This document shows positions 60,620 through 64,000 of a stretch of DNA of 64,000 bases, piece by piece (the stretch's first letter is position 1; each line of letters begins with the position of its first letter). The notes under the pieces are model-generated. The model was not told the DNA's origin. It saw nothing but the letters and a program-made list of their open reading frames with translations, and made no database searches. The position numbers were made by a program, and so were the translations under genes. The DNA is taken from assembly GCA_009776305.1 (NCBI GenBank), contig WRLY01000005.1, forward strand, positions 1 to 64,000, in the 5' to 3' direction. Source of the DNA: Oscillospiraceae bacterium (GTDB taxonomy: Bacteria > Bacillota > Clostridia > Oscillospirales > Ruminococcaceae).

Positions 60620-61879
60620 TTATCCCTCTCTTTTGCCTAAAAGCGCCCTGACCTTTATCGGCAGTCCGAACAGGTTGATAAACCCTTCGGCGTCCTTTTG
60701 GTCGTAGACGTCTTCGGTGTTGTCGATGCCGTCGTTAAAAGTCGCGTAATCCTCGCTGTAAAGCGAATAGGGCGACTTAACGCTTGAAGTGATGATATTA
60801 CCCTTATAAAGCTTTAGTTTAACCTCTCCCGTGACGGTTTCCTGCGTTTTGTCGGCAAAGGCGTCCATAGCCTCTCTGAGTGGCGTGTACCACTGACCGT
60901 TATAGACAAGCTCGGCGTACCTGAGCGCCATTGCCGCCTTGTAATGTGTTGTATCTTTATCAAGGCAGAGGGTTTCCAAAACCTCGTGGGCGCGATATAA
61001 AATCGTACCGCCCGGCGTTTCATAAACTCCCCGCGACTTCATTCCGACAATTCGGTTTTCCACCAAATCAAATAAGCCTATGCCGTTTTCACCGCCGATT
61101 TTATTTAAGGTTTTAATTAGCTCCACGCCGTTCATTTTTTTGCTGTCAAGAGAAACGGGAATACCCTTTTCAAAACCAATGGTTATATAAACAGGTAAGT
61201 CGGGGGCTTTTTCGGGGGAAACACCGAGTTCGAGAAAGCCCTCTTGGTTATATTTCGGTTCTTTTTCGGGGTCTTCCAAATCCAAGCCCTCGTGGGAAAG
61301 ATGCCAAAGATTCATATCCTTTGAATAATTGGTTTCGCGGTTTATATTCAATGGAATATTATGCTTTTCGGCGTAATCAATGGCTTGGTCGCGGCTTTTT
61401 ATGTTCCAGACCCTCCAGGGGGCTATAATCTTCATTTCAGGAGCCAACCCCTTTACGGCAAGCTCAAAGCGAACCTGGTCGTTACCCTTGCCTGTACAGC
61501 CGTGGCAAATCGCGTCGGCGTTTTCTTTTTTTGCTATTTCAACCAACCTTTTGGCAATAATTGGTCGCGCAAAAGCCGTACCGAGCAGATAGCCCTCATA
61601 TTTTGCTCCCATTTTTATGGTGGGAAAGATAAAGTCCCGAACAAATTCGTCCTGAACATCTTCAATGTAAAGCTTAGACGCGCCGGATTTTTTCGCCCTT
61701 TCCTCCAAGCCGTCAAGCTCGGAATCCTGCCCGACGTTTGCCGACATGCAAATTACCTCGCAACCGGGATAATTCTCTTTAAGCCACGGAATTATAATTG
61801 AAGTATCCAAACCGCCCGAATAGGCTAACGCAATTTTTTTAACCGGTGTACCGCCGAAAGTTAATTCTTTTTCTGCCAT
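60620..61879 (-). CDS. argG: Argininosuccinate synthase
   Basis: This 419-residue enzyme condenses citrulline and aspartate with ATP. The PP-loop [51 protein letters not shown] and [15 protein letters not shown] are present. ATG 61879 follows GGGGAAA. It is the first gene of the minus-strand arginine cluster and has its own promoter at 61923-61950. Confidence 0.96.
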   Translation of the reverse strand: MAEKELTFGGTPVKKIALAYSGGLDTSIIIPWLKENYPGCEVICMSANVGQDSELDGLEERAKKSGASKLYIEDVQDEFVRDFIFPTIKMGAKYEGYLLGTAFARPIIAKRLVEIAKKENADAICHGCTGKGNDQVRFELAVKGLAPEMKIIAPWRVWNIKSRDQAIDYAEKHNIPLNINRETNYSKDMNLWHLSHEGLDLEDPEKEPKYNQEGFLELGVSPEKAPDLPVYITIGFEKGIPVSLDSKKMNGVELIKTLNKIGGENGIGLFDLVENRIVGMKSRGVYETPGGTILYRAHEVLETLCLDKDTTHYKAAMALRYAELVYNGQWYTPLREAMDAFADKTQETVTGEVKLKLYKGNIITSSVKSPYSLYSEDYATFNDGIDNTEDVYDQKDAEGFINLFGLPIKVRALLGKREG

Positions 61880-61922
61880 AAAATTTCCCCGTACTTTCAC
61901 TTAACTTATGTACCTAATGAAT

Positions 61923-61950
61923 ATTATACATTATTTTCCGCCAATGTCAA
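61923..61950 (-). promoter_or_regulatory. Sigma-A promoter of the arginine cluster
   Basis: On the minus strand TTGACA (61945-61950), a 16-bp spacer and TATAAT (61923-61928). Flanking sequence has several TGAAT half-sites (61918 on the minus side and 61991-62006), compatible with weak ArgR boxes, but no full ARG box is evident. Confidence 0.75.
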
Positions 61951-62035
61951 GGAATAATATAATCCCAACTGCATAATATTCGGCTATATTTGAATATTGA
62001 ATGAATAATTGATTTTTAATGTATAAAATTATGGC

Positions 62036-62078
62036 TTGACTTTTGTTTTGTTCATGTGTATAATGTAAACGTGAACAA
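62036..62078 (+). promoter_or_regulatory. Promoter with palindromic operator of XRE gene at 62103
   Basis: TTGACT (62036-62041), a 17-bp spacer and TATAAT (62059-62064). TTGTTCA (62048-62054) and TGAACAA (62072-62078) are inverted arms that flank the -10 box, an arrangement typical of self-repression. Confidence 0.75.
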
Positions 62079-62102
62079 TTTTAAAGAAAAAGAGGCGAGA
62101 AT

Positions 62103-62498
62103 ATGTTATTAAGCGAAAAGCTTGAGGTTTTGATTCGGCGCAAGGGGATGAAGAAAACCGAGTTTGCCGAGCAAATCGGCATAACCTACCGCGCCCTTGC
62201 CAATTACATTTCCGGCGCGCGCGAGCCTAAAAAGTCGGTACTTTTAAAAATTGCCGACGCCCTTGACACCGATATGGTTTTTTTAACCGATAACAGCCGC
62301 GGCATAGTCCTTTCGAGTGAGGAAAGGTTTTATTTCGGCGCGACTTCAGAGGGGCGCGGGCTTTTGGACGCTATGTTTTACCTTGATAAAACCCGCGAGA
62401 TTTTCGGCGGGGAAAAGCTGTCCGAGGAGGACAAGCAGGCGCTTTTCACCTGCGTTACCGAGATTTATTTTGATGCAAAAAACAGGCTCGGAAAATAG
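62103..62498 (+). CDS. XRE-family transcriptional regulator
   Basis: This 131-residue protein has an N-terminal HTH_3 (KLEVLIRRKGMKKTEFAEQIGITYRALANYISG, positions 6-60, named here by family hallmark) and a C-terminal helical region (about 75-131) with SEERFYFGATSEGRGLLDAMF. The second half may dimerise. It is divergent from argG and preceded by a palindrome over its own promoter, so it is likely a repressor of itself and perhaps neighbours. Confidence 0.9.
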   Translation: MLLSEKLEVLIRRKGMKKTEFAEQIGITYRALANYISGAREPKKSVLLKIADALDTDMVFLTDNSRGIVLSSEERFYFGATSEGRGLLDAMFYLDKTREIFGGEKLSEEDKQALFTCVTEIYFDAKNRLGK

Positions 62499-62536
62499 GA
62501 GGGTTTTACTTCGAGAGCGGTGGAATTAAGCCGCCT

Positions 62537-63247
62537 CTAAAAGGGGCTTTTCTCAAACCAGCCTTGCTCTTTCCAATATCTGCTATCAGCTGTATCCGCT
62601 TCGGTTTCTTTTTTGAGCATACTTCGGCTAAAATAAAACATGAATTTTGTAAGTAAATAAGGGCTACGCTTTTTGCCCGAGATGATTTCTTTATAAAACC
62701 GTTCGGCTGATTTTTTGAGTTTTTTCTCGAATTTCGACCTGCGTTTTGGGTTCATGGTTTCAAAATTACCCGCTAACATGGCAATGCCCAACGAATGAAT
62801 CCTGTTTACGCCCCAGAATTTCAGGTTAGTAACAATCGTTTTCATCGCCGCTTTTGTTCCCGCGCCTGCCGTGGTTGAAATCACAAACGCCTTTTTTCCG
62901 AACATTTCGGGGCGCGCCCGATGTACGATAAATATAAATCCGAAGTGGTCGAGAAAAGCCTTGACCGCTCCCGTCGTCTGCAAAACGTAAACCGGCGTTG
63001 TAAAAATCAAAGCGTCGGCTTTTAACATAGCATCTAAAATCGGCATGGTGTACTCGGTGTGAGGGCAGGACTGTTCGCTTTTTTCAAAGCATAAAAAACA
63101 CCCTCTGCAAAATTCGGGCAGAGCCTGCGGCAGGAAAAACTCGGTGAATTCTATGTTCCCCGATTTTTCCATTTCTTTTTTAAAGTTTTGCGTAGCGGCA
63201 TAGGTGTTGCCTTTTCTGGGGCTGCCGTGGAATACTGTTATTTTCAT
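62537..63247 (-). CDS. NADPH-dependent FMN reductase / flavodoxin-family oxidoreductase
   Basis: This 236-residue protein starts with the FMN phosphate loop FHGSPRKGNTYAA and has a Cys-rich stretch (CRGCFLCFEKSEQSC, about residues 48-62) and FTTPVYVLQTTGAVKAFLDHFG, as in iron-sulfur flavoproteins and the NADPH:FMN reductase family. The C-terminal third is basic and helical and may be membrane-associated. Physiological substrate unknown. It lies 11 nt after metG in the same direction. Confidence 0.9.
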   Translation of the reverse strand: MKITVFHGSPRKGNTYAATQNFKKEMEKSGNIEFTEFFLPQALPEFCRGCFLCFEKSEQSCPHTEYTMPILDAMLKADALIFTTPVYVLQTTGAVKAFLDHFGFIFIVHRARPEMFGKKAFVISTTAGAGTKAAMKTIVTNLKFWGVNRIHSLGIAMLAGNFETMNPKRRSKFEKKLKKSAERFYKEIISGKKRSPYLLTKFMFYFSRSMLKKETEADTADSRYWKEQGWFEKSPF

Positions 63248-63258
63248 TGGCGTTTCTC

Positions 63259-64000
63259 CTATGTTTTCGGGTTCAGCGACTCCAAATGCTCAAGCTCCTT
63301 TGCTACGTCAAACCTTGGGAAGATGATTTCCCCCCTTTTTACAGTGACGTTTTGAGGAAGTATCCCCCATTCTCCCGATTTGGAATAAGCAAGAGAGTCT
63401 CCGTTTGCCCCTATTTGCTCCCAAACCTTAGGCATGGTTGACGGCATAAACGGCGAAAGCAGTACCGACGTGATTCTTATAGTTTCAAGCAAGTTATAAA
63501 GCACGGCGGCAAGGCGCGGCTTGTCGTCGTGGTTTTTTGCCAAAATCCACGGGGTTGTTTCGTCAATATATTTATTGGCGCGGGAAATCACCTTGAAAAT
63601 CTCGGTCAGCGCGTTGCCTAACTGCGGTATTTCAATAAGGTCGTCGATTTTTTCCTTTAAACCGGTTGCCATGCTGATTAATTCGTCATCTTGTTCACTG
63701 TTTTGCAGTTTTTGCTCGGGCAGGGTCGAAGCAAAGTATTTTTCAACCATTGCTACAGTCCGCGAAACAAGATTACCTAAATCATTGGCTAAATCTGTGT
63801 TTATGCGGTTGAGCATAAATTCGTTTGAATAATCCATGTCGCCTGAAAAGGGCATATCCCGCAACATCTGATACCTCACCGCGTCCACGCCGAAACGTTC
63901 CCCTAAAATAAAGGGGTCTACCACGTTTCCTGTGCTTTTGCCCATTTTTTTGCCGCCGAAGTTAATCCAGCCGTGGGAATAAAGCCTTTTCGGGAGCGGC
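63259..64000 (-). CDS. metG: Methionyl-tRNA synthetase, C-terminal part (continues beyond window)
   Basis: The visible part reads from YSHGWINFGGKKMGKSTGNVVDP through the alpha-helical anticodon-binding domain (NEFMLNRINTDLANDLGNLVSRT, LLSPFMPSTMPKVWEQIG) to the stop at 63259. The KMSKS catalytic loop appears as KMGKS. No C-terminal tRNA-binding (EMAP-like) domain follows, so this is the short-ended form. The 5' part lies past position 64000. Confidence 0.94.
   Translation of the reverse strand, partial: PLPKRLYSHGWINFGGKKMGKSTGNVVDPFILGERFGVDAVRYQMLRDMPFSGDMDYSNEFMLNRINTDLANDLGNLVSRTVAMVEKYFASTLPEQKLQNSEQDDELISMATGLKEKIDDLIEIPQLGNALTEIFKVISRANKYIDETTPWILAKNHDDKPRLAAVLYNLLETIRITSVLLSPFMPSTMPKVWEQIGANGDSLAYSKSGEWGILPQNVTVKRGEIIFPRFDVAKELEHLESLNPKT

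Overview
The window looks like chromosomal DNA of an endospore-forming anaerobic member of the Clostridia (Bacillota). Support comes from spoIIR and spoIID homologues, Gram-positive lipoproteins, consensus sigma-A promoters with 17-bp spacers, strong Shine-Dalgarno (SD) sites, two ECF sigma systems, an LplB/YtcP/LplA-type sugar importer with an AraC regulator, and an IscU-like scaffold next to a GGGtGRT protein. Base composition is moderate. There are no phages, IS elements, CRISPR arrays or rRNA genes, and a single tRNA gene (Thr-CGT).

The most interesting part is positions 1-11940, all on the minus strand. One consensus promoter (11908-11936) with a dyad over the start site appears to drive an 11-kb sulfur operon. 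In order of transcription it holds two substrate-binding lipoproteins, an ABC permease and ATPase of the sulfonate/taurine type, CysK, a CysM-like cysteine synthase, a Mec-type JAMM peptidase, a fusion of a CysO-like sulfur carrier with a MoeZ-like (ThiF plus rhodanese) protein, a Family 2A encapsulin shell, a SufS-type cysteine desulfurase with a cargo-like N-terminal extension, a serine acetyltransferase and RidA. It ends in an O-acetylhomoserine sulfhydrylase cut after about 82 codons at a junction with an RHS-repeat fragment. The operon joins import of a sulfur source, activated serine, protein-thiocarboxylate cysteine synthesis and a protein nanocompartment that probably encloses the desulfurase.

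Positions 12000-23900 hold a small membrane peptide, spoIIR, an ECF sigma factor with a large membrane partner, a PadR/HAAS pair with a perfect palindromic operator, a 0.5-kb intergenic cluster of TTTTCAACA-like repeats, a VanY-type carboxypeptidase, a GH105 hydrolase, a second ECF/anti-sigma pair and a metal-exporting P-type ATPase with a structured leader. Positions 23900-30300 hold the CUT1 sugar importer (one permease has a 124-residue extra domain), a small surface protein, an AraC regulator and tRNA-Thr. Positions 30400-45600 hold a signal-peptidase-like protein with an apparent ATA start, an M23 peptidase, a SpoIID homologue lacking its catalytic Glu, two unknown membrane/lipoproteins, recG, rsmE, a GtrA protein, a sodium:solute symporter, a decayed lipoprotein run into paaK, and the scaffold/PspC/GGGtGRT group.

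Positions 45600-64000 hold prfB, a SLOG protein, a hybrid histidine kinase, an iron-sulfur aldo/keto reductase, hpf, a near-complete arginine pathway (argG, argH, argC, argJ, argB, argD, argF) on the minus strand with two GNAT genes and two small XRE regulators interleaved, another XRE regulator with an operator-like palindrome, an FMN reductase and the 3' part of metG.
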